In this document: positions 43,316 through 52,379 of the stretch, one piece after another
Position numbering within the stretch: position 1 is the first letter of the stretch
How the letters are laid out: each line of letters opens with the position of its first letter
Assembly (NCBI GenBank): GCA_964571235.1
Contig: CAZNAI010000002.1
Span: forward strand, 124,001-188,000
DNA: 64,000 bases
Direction of reading: 5' to 3'
From: JACRAV01 sp964571235
Lineage (GTDB): Bacteria > Zixibacteria > MSB-5A5 > GN15 > FEB-12
Made by a program: the position numbers and the translations under genes
Notes under the pieces: generated by a model
Told to the model about the DNA's origin: nothing
The model's input: only the letters and a program-made list of their open reading frames with translations
Databases searched by the model: none

Positions 43316-44569
43316 TTATTGTTCTTCCTCTACTCCGGCCACAACCGGCTCGACTGGAACTGTGGGGCGGCGCTTGTTCCATCGCTGGAGTTGCACAATT
43401 GTTTCGGATCGGTCCATTCCCCCTTGCCGGCACCAAGAATCAAAATCGTGTGTGGGTGGGCCGGCCTGCGTAACCGATGGATCATGCACATTGGGCGAGA
43501 CCGCGTGGCTCATGGCGATCTCGATGAATTCCTTTTCGGTTAGCCCAACAAACTCAAGGAACAAATCCAGACTCGGTGGCCGCTTACCCTCGGTTTGTTC
43601 AATCATCTTCATAGCATCGTCACGCCCAATACGTTCATTGCGAATGTCTATCGATGATAAGTGAGTTGTGCGAGCATACCCGCGCTTTATAAACTTGATG
43701 TAATCGCGAACCCCCTGCATGTAGCATTCTATCTTCTCGTAACTGTACTGCGACGGAACATTTTCCACTTCATCGCCGCGCCAGCCCAGTTCACGACTTA
43801 TGATCTCCGATTGTTTCTTCACATCCCATGAGATGAACGAGCCAAGGCAAACCGAGCGGTAATTCAACTGACGCAGGTCGCGAAGTGGTGGATACGAATA
43901 CGGCTGAAGTTCGCGCCGGTCAACGTTTCCCTGCAGTCGTACGTACATGTCATCGGCGGTTATGCCGAGATTGATATATCGGTTGAACCGGGCCTCATCG
44001 ACCTCTTCCGGCTGATCGTAGCCAAAGTATGAAGTGTACTCAGCCGACGGCTCCCCCCAAAAGACCAACGGAACTTTGTACCGCAGAGCCACCCACATCG
44101 GATACGAGTATATGCCAGTGTGACAGTGCCAACAGAAATCCCCTTTTTCAAGAAACGTCTGCAACATCAGTTTCTGTACAACTTTCCAGTTCGGAGAAAA
44201 CGAATGAAAATCCGCACCCAGCTCGCGCAAGACTCGGGTCGTGTTGTCATGAAGGTTAGGCCGCAAGAATCCGTGGTCAAACCTTACCACCAGCGGCTTT
44301 AGTTTGTACTCTCGAATCAGATAATAGAGCGTCCAGGTGGAGTCTTTTCCTCCTGAAAACGGAACAATGCAATCGTAGTCATACTTGCCGCGATACGATT
44401 CAATTAGCGAATCGAGATCACGCTTGCGGGCAGTCCAGTCGATGCTATCTCGTTTGTACTCGAACTGGCGGCATACGTTGCAGACTCCTTCGGCGTCGAA
44501 GACGATTGTTTCGTGGGTTTGTGGCAGAGTGCAACGGGTGCATCGACGAAGATTGGACATGTTGCTCAT
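43316..44569 (-). CDS. pseA: N-acetyl sugar amidotransferase (WbpG/PseA family)
   Basis: A 417-residue PP-loop ATPase. Two CxxC pairs near the N-terminus (RCTRC, CNVC) could bind zinc. The ATP-pyrophosphatase loop is PFSGGKDSTWTLYYL (~residue 69). The family (WbpG, PseA/LegA-like) activates a sugar N-acetyl group with ATP and uses ammonia to form an acetamidino group; in Campylobacter, PseA makes the acetamidino form of pseudaminic acid. With hisH2 and hisF2 directly downstream the ammonia source is complete. It overlaps the cytidylyltransferase gene by 4 bases. Confidence 0.88.
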   Translation of the reverse strand: MSNMSNLRRCTRCTLPQTHETIVFDAEGVCNVCRQFEYKRDSIDWTARKRDLDSLIESYRGKYDYDCIVPFSGGKDSTWTLYYLIREYKLKPLVVRFDHGFLRPNLHDNTTRVLRELGADFHSFSPNWKVVQKLMLQTFLEKGDFCWHCHTGIYSYPMWVALRYKVPLVFWGEPSAEYTSYFGYDQPEEVDEARFNRYINLGITADDMYVRLQGNVDRRELQPYSYPPLRDLRQLNYRSVCLGSFISWDVKKQSEIISRELGWRGDEVENVPSQYSYEKIECYMQGVRDYIKFIKRGYARTTHLSSIDIRNERIGRDDAMKMIEQTEGKRPPSLDLFLEFVGLTEKEFIEIAMSHAVSPNVHDPSVTQAGPPTHDFDSWCRQGGMDRSETIVQLQRWNKRRPTVPVEPVVAGVEEEQ

Positions 44570-45336
44570 TTCTGAGGAATCGTAACCGCGATATCCTCGG
44601 CCAGTGACTTTTGGTACCCCTCATTTCGAGAATGAGTGGCATTTATTCCAGACAACTCGGGACGACTTTGGAGAAAGCGGAGCACGTCTTCCGTTCCGAA
44701 TGCCGGATTAGCCGGATAGAGCGCCTCAAATATCGACGTGACTAGCGCGAAATCATCTGCGTTGTCGACCGTCCAGCGGAGCGCCGACAGGTCGGTTTGT
44801 TGCGTCATACTCCCCAATTTGAACAACTGAGGGTTTTGGTAGAAATACGGAGTGACATGCTCGCGTTGTGATTTCATCGTGGCATTGCGCCAGACTTCTT
44901 CGAGCTTAGAGTACCGACAGACCTCGACATCGAGGCCATCAGGATACGTCGGCTGGAGCGTGTTGCTGGCATAGTCGTAGTTACCTTCAACTGCAAATTG
45001 AATCGCGGCAGAAATTACGGTCGGATCGGCCAGCGGGCAGTCGCCGGTCAAACGAACGACATACTCCGGCTTGTGCGGACGAGCCGCCTGAAAGAAGCGA
45101 TCAAGCACGTCATCCAGACTGCCTCTGAAACAATCGACGCCGATTCGGCCGCACAATTCGGCAATTGTGTCGTCGCCCTGATCGGTACTGGTAGCGACAA
45201 CCAATTTATCGATAGCGCGGGCACGCAGAATTCTCTCGATCTGGCGTTCAAGCATCGGTTTGCCCAAAATAGGTTTGAGCACTTTGCCGGGAAGGCGCGA
45301 AGAACTGCTACGGGCTTGCAAGACCGCCAAAATCAT
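44566..45336 (-). CDS. pseF: SpsF/PseF-like cytidylyltransferase
   Basis: A 256-residue nucleotidyltransferase that should activate the nonulosonic acid with CMP. The start MILAVLQARSSSSRLPGKVLKPI at 45336 carries the QARxxSxRLPGK nucleotide-binding signature; earlier in-frame codons lie inside the GNAT gene and are not used. RLTGDCPLADPTVI provides the metal-binding Asp. It is closer to Bacillus SpsF than to classical PseF/NeuA, and SpsF proteins commonly sit next to PseG homologues. It overlaps the GNAT gene by 4 bases (ATGA). Confidence 0.82.
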   Translation of the reverse strand: MILAVLQARSSSSRLPGKVLKPILGKPMLERQIERILRARAIDKLVVATSTDQGDDTIAELCGRIGVDCFRGSLDDVLDRFFQAARPHKPEYVVRLTGDCPLADPTVISAAIQFAVEGNYDYASNTLQPTYPDGLDVEVCRYSKLEEVWRNATMKSQREHVTPYFYQNPQLFKLGSMTQQTDLSALRWTVDNADDFALVTSIFEALYPANPAFGTEDVLRFLQSRPELSGINATHSRNEGYQKSLAEDIAVTIPQK

Positions 45337-45947
45337 TTTGACCTCCGCGAAAAGTAATCGACGGCCCGAAGACCCAAACGGATGCAATCGGTCTCCCGTC
45401 CGGCACACAGAAAGTGGCCTTTCATCAGACCCTCGCGCGTATACCCGCACTTTTCAAATGCCCGGGCACTTCCCTCGTTCTCAGCGTAACACCCGGCTTC
45501 CAGCTTGTTCAGATTGGCAGTCTCAAAACCAAAACGAGTGACCAACTCAATCGCCTCGGTCGCGTACCCTTTCCCCCAATACTCTTTCTCTCCGATCAGT
45601 AGACTAATGTCACCATGGCGGTGACGAAAGTTGATCGGGCCAATCTTGATATTTCCAATGTGTTCCTGCGTATCATTAGTACAAATCGCAAAGAACGGTT
45701 CGTCGGATTTGCCGGCCATTCTGCGCACAAAGTCAGCAATTGTCTCAAGAGACTGCGGCGCAAACCGGGTTTCCAGATACCGATTCACTTCCGGATCATT
45801 CATCCACCGGTAGTACCGCTCGGTCACGTCACTCGGCCGCACTTCGCGTAAATGAATGCGCTGTCCGGTCACTACTGCGCCGGTGATCTCGGCGGCGGTT
45901 GACTCGGTGGCGATTCGCTTCTTATGCACTAATGTCTGCGTTGTCAT
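45333..45947 (-). CDS. GNAT N-acetyltransferase (PseH-like)
   Basis: A 204-residue RimJ/RimL-type acetyltransferase. The acetyl-CoA loop is LLIGEKEYWGKGYATEAIEL, followed by LNKLEAGCYAENEGSARAFEKCGYTREG. The pathway needs an N-acetyl group on the 4-amino sugar formed by PseC, and this is the only acetyltransferase in the locus, so PseH activity is the simplest reading. The ATG at 45947 overlaps the aldo/keto reductase stop (ATGA). A Met 5 codons upstream is possible but less likely. Confidence 0.78.
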   Translation of the reverse strand: MTTQTLVHKKRIATESTAAEITGAVVTGQRIHLREVRPSDVTERYYRWMNDPEVNRYLETRFAPQSLETIADFVRRMAGKSDEPFFAICTNDTQEHIGNIKIGPINFRHRHGDISLLIGEKEYWGKGYATEAIELVTRFGFETANLNKLEAGCYAENEGSARAFEKCGYTREGLMKGHFLCAGRETDCIRLGLRAVDYFSRRSK

Positions 45948-46843
45948 TGCTCCACTCTCCACATCGAGGGATTCACCATCCGCTCGTCATCACACTTGAA
46001 ATCTTCCATCTCAAACGACTGATTCGACAAATTCTCCCAGGCTTCGGCAATCTCCAAAAATTCCGGTCGTGAGCAGGTCCCGACAATAACCCGATCGATT
46101 TCCGGCCGCGAGGCCACAAAGGCGAGCGCACCCTCAAGCGGCGACAAGTCCTGCTGATACAGCCAGGCGTTGTAGGCGCTCAGCAATCCTTGCACGGGAT
46201 GGAAATAATCGGGCAAACGATCAGGTGGAATCAACAACAATCCCTGAAGAAATGTCGAACGGGAATGAATTTCCACATTGAGTTCTTTAAGGCGCGTCAA
46301 GTGGCCGCTATCGACAAGCCGTCGGTCGAGCAGATTGACAGGTAGCTGTATAATGTCCAGAGAATATTTTTCCAATAATCTGTCAATTTGTGCGGCTGAA
46401 TAGACCGACGCGCCGATTTTTCTGGCCATGCGCGATCTCTTGAATTCGGTCATCCGCTCATACAACAGTTCGCCCCCCGGAGCGAGCAGATCATCGGCAT
46501 GATGTGCTAACAGACCGTACACAGAAGTCTGGCGAAGCTTGAGCAGTGACACATGAAATGTCTGCTCCAGCACCTGTACATCCTCGGGCGTAATCCTCTC
46601 TTTTCGAAATTGGGCGGTCTTCGTCACTATACTAAAGTTGTGCCGTAGCGCGAGAGCCGAACCGAGGACCTGCTCTGATTCGCCATACAATGCCGCTGTG
46701 TCGAGTATATCCACGCCCTTGTCGGCGGCTGATTCGAGAATGCGGTGGACTTCAGAGAGTGAAGTCCGCCCCATTTTGTTGGTGATACCGTAATCCGTGC
46801 CAAATTGCACCGTACCAAGCCCGAGTCGGTTAGAGTGTGACAT
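45944..46843 (-). CDS. Aldo/keto reductase within the nonulosonic acid cluster
   Basis: A 299-residue NADPH-type aldo/keto reductase. The barrel start LGLGTVQFGTDYGITNKMG and the catalytic tetrad Asp (LDTA), Tyr (ALYGES), Lys (IVTKTA) and His (GLLAHHAD) are all visible. Related enzymes occur in several nonulosonic acid clusters without a defined step. It may reduce a keto-sugar intermediate or epimerise with partners. It lies between pseC (13 bp away) and the GNAT gene (4-base overlap). Confidence 0.85.
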   Translation of the reverse strand: MSHSNRLGLGTVQFGTDYGITNKMGRTSLSEVHRILESAADKGVDILDTAALYGESEQVLGSALALRHNFSIVTKTAQFRKERITPEDVQVLEQTFHVSLLKLRQTSVYGLLAHHADDLLAPGGELLYERMTEFKRSRMARKIGASVYSAAQIDRLLEKYSLDIIQLPVNLLDRRLVDSGHLTRLKELNVEIHSRSTFLQGLLLIPPDRLPDYFHPVQGLLSAYNAWLYQQDLSPLEGALAFVASRPEIDRVIVGTCSRPEFLEIAEAWENLSNQSFEMEDFKCDDERMVNPSMWRVEQ

Positions 46844-46856
46844 AGCTGATGCCCCT

Positions 46857-48110
46857 CTACTTCCCTAAGAGTGCTGATTCAAGTTCAGCTACAACCCGCG
46901 CGACATCGTCATCGCTCATCGCCGGATACATCGGTAGACTGAGCGCCTGTGCGTAGTACCGTTCCGCCTGCGGAAAATCGCTTGGCTTGGTGTGGTACAA
47001 CTCTCGGTAATACGGCTGGAGGTGAACCGGGATATAGTGCACCTGTGTGCCTATTCCCTTTTTCTTCAGCGAATTCATCACATGAGCGCGCGATTTGCCA
47101 AGAGACTCGAAATCGATTCGCACAACAAACAGGTGATAGGCGTTGGTAATCGAAGTCCTCTGAACCAATGGTCGGACCATTTTGGAATCGAAAGACTGGC
47201 TGAGCTGGGAAGCGTAAATTTCTGCAATTTCATTTCGCCGAGTCACCGACGCCTCCAGGCGCGCGAGTTGGCTCGTGCCGAGCGCCGCTTGAATGTCGGT
47301 CAGACGGTAGTTAAATCCGAGCTCCGTCATTTCATAGTACCAGGAATTGAGTTCTCCGCTTGTAGAAAAGGCTTGATCAGAATAGATAAACTCTTTCTTG
47401 GCAATGCCGTGCGTGCGCAACTGCCGCAGTCGGTCGGCCAGAATCGGATCGGCGGTAGTCACCGCTCCCCCCTCGCCGGTTGCAACATGCTTGACCGGAT
47501 GAAAAGAGAAAGTCGTCATGTCGCTGTGCGCATTGTTTCCGATAGGCTGAGTGCGGCGGGCCTCGGTGTACGACGCTCCGAGGGCATGCGACGCATCGTC
47601 TACGATGTATGCTCCGTGAACTTTAGCCAGCTCATGAATCCGAGGCAAGTCGACCGGCTGGCCGGCAAAATGCACTGGAATGATAGCCTTGATCTTTTTC
47701 GCCTTGTCATGAGCAAGTACTTGTTCGAGGAAATCAGAATCAATCAGACCGGTTGTGGGGTCGATATCGCAAAAAACTACGTTGGCGCCCACATAACGGG
47801 CACAGTTGGCCGAGGCCACAAAGGTGTTCGGGGTGGTGACAACGGTATCACCGGGGCCGATGTCCAGTGCCAACAGTGCCAGATGCAGTGCCGCCGTGCC
47901 GTTTGAGCAGGCTACTGCATGTCGTGCGCCGACTGTCTTTGCAAGGGCTTTCTCAAACTTGTCTATGGCGGGACCTTGCGTCAAGAAATCCGAACGAAGG
48001 ACTTCGGCGACGGCGTCGATGTCTTCTTGAGTAATCGTCTGCCGACCATACGGCAGGAAGCCGTCGTTGGCTCGGGAAATCGCCAGAGACTTGGGTTCGG
48101 CAAGTGTCAC
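46857..48110 (-). CDS. pseC: UDP-4-amino-4,6-dideoxy-L-AltNAc transaminase PseC
   Basis: A 417-residue DegT/DnrJ/EryC1-family PLP aminotransferase that aminates the 4-keto sugar made by PseB. It has PYGRQTITQEDIDAVAEVLRSDFLTQGP at the start, the CSNGTAALHLALLAL cofactor loop, an Asp in YIVDDASHALGASY, and the Schiff-base Lys in FSFHPVKHVATGEGGA. The match to PseC (VVTTPNTFVASANCARYVGA) is close. The start overlaps the pseB stop by 4 bases. Confidence 0.93.
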   Translation of the reverse strand: MTLAEPKSLAISRANDGFLPYGRQTITQEDIDAVAEVLRSDFLTQGPAIDKFEKALAKTVGARHAVACSNGTAALHLALLALDIGPGDTVVTTPNTFVASANCARYVGANVVFCDIDPTTGLIDSDFLEQVLAHDKAKKIKAIIPVHFAGQPVDLPRIHELAKVHGAYIVDDASHALGASYTEARRTQPIGNNAHSDMTTFSFHPVKHVATGEGGAVTTADPILADRLRQLRTHGIAKKEFIYSDQAFSTSGELNSWYYEMTELGFNYRLTDIQAALGTSQLARLEASVTRRNEIAEIYASQLSQSFDSKMVRPLVQRTSITNAYHLFVVRIDFESLGKSRAHVMNSLKKKGIGTQVHYIPVHLQPYYRELYHTKPSDFPQAERYYAQALSLPMYPAMSDDDVARVVAELESALLGK

Positions 48111-49231
48111 TTTACACCAGCCGAGTAGTTCATCGCCGCTAAGTCGCGCGAGGTTTTCAAAAGGTCAGCGGTGACATCTTTGATGGTCAATCTGCGTTGT
48201 TCGCGCCATACCAGCGTATCCTCAACACAGAAAGACTTGTCTATGTGAGTTCGGATCAGATCGCGAATGTGCGCCACAGAAAGCCATTCGGTGTTGGTGT
48301 TCGAGGCATATGAGAATCCGTCCGGACAGCGTCGGCCTCCATAGGTCGCGGCGTACCGGTCAGTGTCCCAGAGGCGGGTCGACGGCAAGATGACAAAGTG
48401 TCGCTCGAATTCGAGCGCACTGATCGCGTCGGTTTGGGTGATCATTTCCTCATGGAGCTTTTCACCCGGACGAATACCGACAACTTCGCGACGGCATTCC
48501 GGTGCGATCGCCTCGGCCATATCGACAATTCTGTAACTTGGGATGCGCGGCACAAAGATTTCGCCCCCCCACATATGATCGAGCGCGAATGTGACCAGAT
48601 CAACGCCTTGTTCCAGTGTGATATTGAACCGGGTCATCCTGGCATCGGTGATCGGAATAACGCCTTCAGGTTTGCGATCCATAAAGAACGGAATCACACT
48701 CCCCCGACTTCCCATCACGTTGCCATAACGCACCACCGAGAATCGAATATCTCGGGCGCCTTTGAAATTGTTGGCCGAGACAAACAGCTTGTCTGAGCAA
48801 AGCTTGGTTGCGCCGTAAAGATTGATCGGCGCCGCGGCTTTGTCGGTTGACAAGGCAACGACCTTCTTGACGCCAGTCAGCATCGCCGCCTCGATCACGT
48901 TCTGCGCGCCCATCACGTTTGTCTTGACCGCTTCAAAAGGATTGTATTCGCAGGCCGGGACCTGTTTGAGCGCGGCGGCGTGGATGACAATGTCAATTCC
49001 TTCCATGGCGCGGGCCAAACGGTCTCCGTCGCGAACGTCACCGATGAAAAAGCGCAACTGTGGGAAGCGCGAGTCCGGGAACTGCTGACTCATCTCGTAT
49101 TGTTTGAGTTCGTCGCGCGAATACACCACCATCCGCTTGATATCGGGGTAGCGCGACATGACAGTTTCGATGAATTTTCTGCCGAATGAGCCGGTTCCAC
49201 CGGTCACAAGAATTGATTTGCCGGATAACAC
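48107..49231 (-). CDS. pseB: UDP-GlcNAc 4,6-dehydratase (inverting) PseB
   Basis: A 374-residue SDR-family enzyme for the first step of pseudaminic acid synthesis. The Rossmann loop is ILVTGGTGSFG, followed by SRDELKQYEM, IHAAALKQVPACEYNP, LSTDKAAAPINLYGATK with the catalytic Lys/Tyr, and VVRYGNVMGSRGS. I chose GTG at 49231 because AAGGGAG lies 8 bases upstream. The longer in-frame ORF (to 49405) would add 58 residues with no family counterpart. It is the first gene of the pse block, after a 335-bp gap. Confidence 0.92.
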   Translation of the reverse strand: MLSGKSILVTGGTGSFGRKFIETVMSRYPDIKRMVVYSRDELKQYEMSQQFPDSRFPQLRFFIGDVRDGDRLARAMEGIDIVIHAAALKQVPACEYNPFEAVKTNVMGAQNVIEAAMLTGVKKVVALSTDKAAAPINLYGATKLCSDKLFVSANNFKGARDIRFSVVRYGNVMGSRGSVIPFFMDRKPEGVIPITDARMTRFNITLEQGVDLVTFALDHMWGGEIFVPRIPSYRIVDMAEAIAPECRREVVGIRPGEKLHEEMITQTDAISALEFERHFVILPSTRLWDTDRYAATYGGRRCPDGFSYASNTNTEWLSVAHIRDLIRTHIDKSFCVEDTLVWREQRRLTIKDVTADLLKTSRDLAAMNYSAGVK

Positions 49232-49566
49232 TCGATAAACTCCCTTCCGGGCGCAATGCGCCTCGCCAGCCTTGTGCGATACGGGGAGGTGTATGCCGGC
49301 CGAGAGTTCGAAAAAACGAGTCGGGGCCTGGTCGCATCTGCGTCCCTGCATCTGTGACATCCATGTACTCACTCGCTGATACATCAAGGCGCATGCCGTG
49401 CGCATACCGGACTGTTATGGCCCGACTAACGTATACAATATCAACGTGTTAGGGACGCACGCCGTTCAATTTGAGTGGGGCAAGAGCGACTGGGGCAGGA
49501 AGAAATCGCCGCTGAAAATCGAAAACTTTTCCAGGGCTTGAAAAGCGATTGTTACTGACTACAGGA
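49232..49566. other. Gap between gmhA and the pse block
   Basis: This 335-bp stretch separates the rml-gmhA unit from pseB. I see no supported gene. A minus-strand open frame continues upstream from pseB but lacks family similarity. TTGATA/CATAAC-like hexamers occur around 49390-49450 but with poor spacing, so a promoter for the pse block here is likely in principle yet not pinpointed. Confidence 0.4.
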
Positions 49567-50145
49567 CTATTTTGCGGCGAAGTGCTCGTCGATCATGTCG
49601 CACAGGATGTGTGCGATCAGGATGTGCATTTCTTGAACGCGCGGCGTGTCGGTTGAAGGAATCGCCAAACAGATGTCGACTTCCGACCGGCACTGACCGC
49701 CGTCGCCGCCAGTTAGCGCGACCGTGCGACATCCGATTGGCCGGGCGGCCCGAAACGCTTCAATAATGTTATTTGAGTTACCGGAGGTGGAAATTCCAAA
49801 CAGAAGATCACTTCGAGTTGCCAGCGCCTGAACCTGGCGTGAAAACACTTGATCAAATCCAAAGTCATTCCCAATGGCTGTCAGCGCTGAGGTATCGGTC
49901 GTAAGAGCGACGGCTGGAAGTGGTCGACGGTTTTTCGCGATATATCGTCCGGTCAATTCCGCCGCTATATGCTGAGCATCGGCCGCCGACCCGCCATTGC
50001 CGCACAGCAAGATTTTTCCGCCGGTCTCAAGTGTTTGAATGAGCGCAAAAGCTACCTCGTCGATCTTTGACCGCAATGCCCGAACCCTGGGCAACAAATC
50101 CGTGTGCGTATCAAATGCAGATTCAAATCGATCCATAGAATTCAA
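49567..50145 (-). CDS. gmhA: Sedoheptulose-7-phosphate isomerase GmhA
   Basis: A 192-residue SIS-domain isomerase that converts sedoheptulose 7-phosphate to D-glycero-D-manno-heptose 7-phosphate. It has KILLCGNGGSAADAQHIAAEL, the sugar-phosphate loop, then LTTDTSALTAIGNDFGFDQVFSRQV and LFGISTSGNSNNIIEAF. It provides heptose for lipopolysaccharide core or surface glycan. The other heptose genes (hldE/hddA, gmhB) are not in the window. It overlaps rmlC by 4 bases and ends the rml block. Confidence 0.93.
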   Translation of the reverse strand: MNSMDRFESAFDTHTDLLPRVRALRSKIDEVAFALIQTLETGGKILLCGNGGSAADAQHIAAELTGRYIAKNRRPLPAVALTTDTSALTAIGNDFGFDQVFSRQVQALATRSDLLFGISTSGNSNNIIEAFRAARPIGCRTVALTGGDGGQCRSEVDICLAIPSTDTPRVQEMHILIAHILCDMIDEHFAAK

Positions 50146-50615
50146 TCCTCTAAGATAAACGGCGATTGCGGGTCAGATTCCCAACGGATTTCGTCGACCG
50201 GTTCACTCCGACCGGCGCCTTTGTAAAGACAATCGGGAGCATTGTACACCAGTCCGGGTTCATTGCCAATATTTTTGTAGGCATGCACGACCCCGGGAGG
50301 GACTATCACTGCCGCCGGGTTTGACGGGCCAAAGACCATAGACTGTCGTTTTCGAAAATTTAGCGAGCCAGTTCGATTATCCCAGAGAACAAGTCGAAAT
50401 GTCGACGGCCCCAGAAAGCAGAACAAATCCGTTTGGTGCGCATGTTCGTGCGGCCCGCGAGTCACTCCCGGAGGAGTCATCGACACATATGCCATCGCTG
50501 GCTGAAATCCCTTCGGCAGTTCGTCGTTTCGAAACAGTTCTGTCAACCAACCGCGCTCGTCGGCATTGATCTTCAGTAACTGCACCTGAACGCCAGCAAT
50601 ATCAAATATGGTCAC
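50142..50615 (-). CDS. rmlC: dTDP-4-dehydrorhamnose 3,5-epimerase-family protein (RmlC-like)
   Basis: A 157-residue cupin of the RmlC family. The conserved His region is RGPHEHAHQTDLFCFLG, followed by FRLVLWDNR and VPPGVVHAYKNIG. At 157 residues it is shorter than classical RmlC (~180) and has RGPHEH rather than RGLHYQ, so it belongs to a divergent subgroup. The position between rmlD and gmhA within a complete rmlBADC set supports the epimerase role. Its start overlaps the rmlD stop by 4 bases. Confidence 0.85.
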   Translation of the reverse strand: MTIFDIAGVQVQLLKINADERGWLTELFRNDELPKGFQPAMAYVSMTPPGVTRGPHEHAHQTDLFCFLGPSTFRLVLWDNRTGSLNFRKRQSMVFGPSNPAAVIVPPGVVHAYKNIGNEPGLVYNAPDCLYKGAGRSEPVDEIRWESDPQSPFILED

Positions 50616-51508
50616 ACTGTCGCCTTGTTTTGCTCGTCCAAAAAAGTATAGAGCGAATCTCGATACGTCGGCATGATATTCAAACCAGCGTCAATCAGCC
50701 GCCTATTTTCCAAAGCTGAATATCGCGGTCGCGGGGCCGGTCGCGCAAGCTCCTCTGTCGTGCACGGCTCTACTAAAACTTCGAGTTGTAATCGCTCAAA
50801 TATCTCCCGTGTAAACTGATACCATGACACCTGGCCGCCATCAACTGCATGGAGCATCCCGCGCATTTTGCTATCGAGAATGACCTCAAGCTGTTTCGCT
50901 ATATCGACTGTCCGAGTGGGACAGCCGATTTGATCGGTGACAACGCGAATAGGAATTACCTGCCGGCCTTCGCGCTTATCAGCTAATTGTTGCTTACCCA
51001 TTCTCATTATCGATTGAACAAAATTCCGACCACTTGAGCCGTACACCCATGAGGTCCGCAAGATGACGTAGTCGGCGAGAATTGACTGCACGGCCTCTTC
51101 TCCCGCCAACTTTGATTTTCCGTATGCTGACAGCGGGCTGGGCCGATCAGTCTCGACATACGGCTCTTTTTTGGTTCCATCGAAAACGTAGTCCGTCGAG
51201 ATGTAAACCATTAGTGTTCTGCACGCTTTGCATGCTGTGGCTACATTGGCTGTTCCATAAGCGTTGACTCGCATAGCTTTTTGCAGATCGCGCTCGCACT
51301 CGTCGACATCGGTCCACGCAGCGCAATGGATGACAATCGAAGGTCGCAATTTATCTATTGTTGTTCGGGCCTGCGCAGGATCGGTGATATCAAGTTGCGA
51401 GCGACCCGTGGCGACCACCTCCGACATCGACGCAAAATGGCCAACGATCTCTGAACCAAGCTGGCCGCCCGACCCCGTCACCAGAATTTTAGCGGGAGGA
51501 TTCTCCAC
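50612..51508 (-). CDS. rmlD: dTDP-4-dehydrorhamnose reductase RmlD
   Basis: A 298-residue SDR enzyme for the last step of dTDP-L-rhamnose synthesis. It has ILVTGSGGQLGSEIV, the family-specific LDITDPAQARTTIDKLRPSIVIHCAAWTDVDECE, MVYISTDYVFDGTKKEPYVE, and the catalytic YGKSKLAGEEAV. It overlaps the rmlA stop by 20 bases, so the two are coupled. Confidence 0.95.
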   Translation of the reverse strand: MENPPAKILVTGSGGQLGSEIVGHFASMSEVVATGRSQLDITDPAQARTTIDKLRPSIVIHCAAWTDVDECERDLQKAMRVNAYGTANVATACKACRTLMVYISTDYVFDGTKKEPYVETDRPSPLSAYGKSKLAGEEAVQSILADYVILRTSWVYGSSGRNFVQSIMRMGKQQLADKREGRQVIPIRVVTDQIGCPTRTVDIAKQLEVILDSKMRGMLHAVDGGQVSWYQFTREIFERLQLEVLVEPCTTEELARPAPRPRYSALENRRLIDAGLNIMPTYRDSLYTFLDEQNKATV

Positions 51509-52379
51509 TTAAGACCACCCCCTCCAGATAGGCGCGATAGTCAGACTTGGGCAGTTCCCCGATTATCCTGTTGAGTCCAACCGCATCGATGAATTTCATT
51601 TGATACGCGACTTCTTCAATACAACCGATCTTCAGCCCCTGTCTTCGCTCGATCGTAGCAATAAACTCACCGGCATTGATCATGTCGTCGGGCGTGCCGG
51701 TATCAAGCCAGGCAACTCCCCGTCCAAGCTGAACGACAGTGAGTTGCCCACGCTCCAAATATGCCTGGTTGACATCGGTGATCTCGAGTTCCCCACGATT
51801 CGACGGCTGTAGATTTGCCGCAATTTCCGGGGCCTGACGGTCATACAAATAGAGTCCGGTCACCGCCAAATGCGACTTACTAGCCGTAGGCTTTTCGACA
51901 ATTGAAACCGGCTTACCAAGCGAATCTAACGTCACCACACCGTACCGCTCGGGATTTCGCACGGTGTAAGCAAAAATCGTGGCGCCGGGCTCCGAAAGCT
52001 GAGCGCCGCGCAGGAAGTCGTAACTACCATAGAAAATGTTATCACCCAGTATGAGCGAACACCCTTGTCCGGCCAGAAAGTCGCGAGCGATTGTCAGCGC
52101 CTGCGCGATACCTTTTGGTTCCTCCTGTATCGCGTACGACAGCTTTATCCCAAGCCGATGACCGTCTCCAAGCACAGATTTGAGAAGCGGAAGATCGCGG
52201 GGCGAGGAAATGACCAGAATGTCGCGAATTCCATACAACATGAGTGTCGAGAGCGGATAGTAAATCAGTGGCTTGTCATAGATCGGAAGCAATTGCTTGC
52301 AGGCAACCTGCGTCACCGGATACAGTCGACTCCCCGAGCCGCCCGCCAAAATGATCCCTTTTGAAATCCAGTTGCTCAC
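51489..52379 (-). CDS. rmlA: Glucose-1-phosphate thymidylyltransferase RmlA
   Basis: A 296-residue nucleotidyltransferase that starts dTDP-rhamnose synthesis. The signature GIILAGGSGSRLYPVTQVACKQLLPIYDKPLIYYPLSTLML is close to textbook RmlA, followed by LILGDNIFYG and the C-terminal WLDTGTPDDMINAGEFI. It overlaps the rmlB stop by 4 bases. Confidence 0.96.
   Translation of the reverse strand: MSNWISKGIILAGGSGSRLYPVTQVACKQLLPIYDKPLIYYPLSTLMLYGIRDILVISSPRDLPLLKSVLGDGHRLGIKLSYAIQEEPKGIAQALTIARDFLAGQGCSLILGDNIFYGSYDFLRGAQLSEPGATIFAYTVRNPERYGVVTLDSLGKPVSIVEKPTASKSHLAVTGLYLYDRQAPEIAANLQPSNRGELEITDVNQAYLERGQLTVVQLGRGVAWLDTGTPDDMINAGEFIATIERRQGLKIGCIEEVAYQMKFIDAVGLNRIIGELPKSDYRAYLEGVVLSGESSR

Noticed and set aside
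49232..49405. N-terminal extension of pseB by 58 residues
   Set aside because: A GTG at 49231 has a strong Shine-Dalgarno sequence and matches the family start, and the extension has no family similarity.
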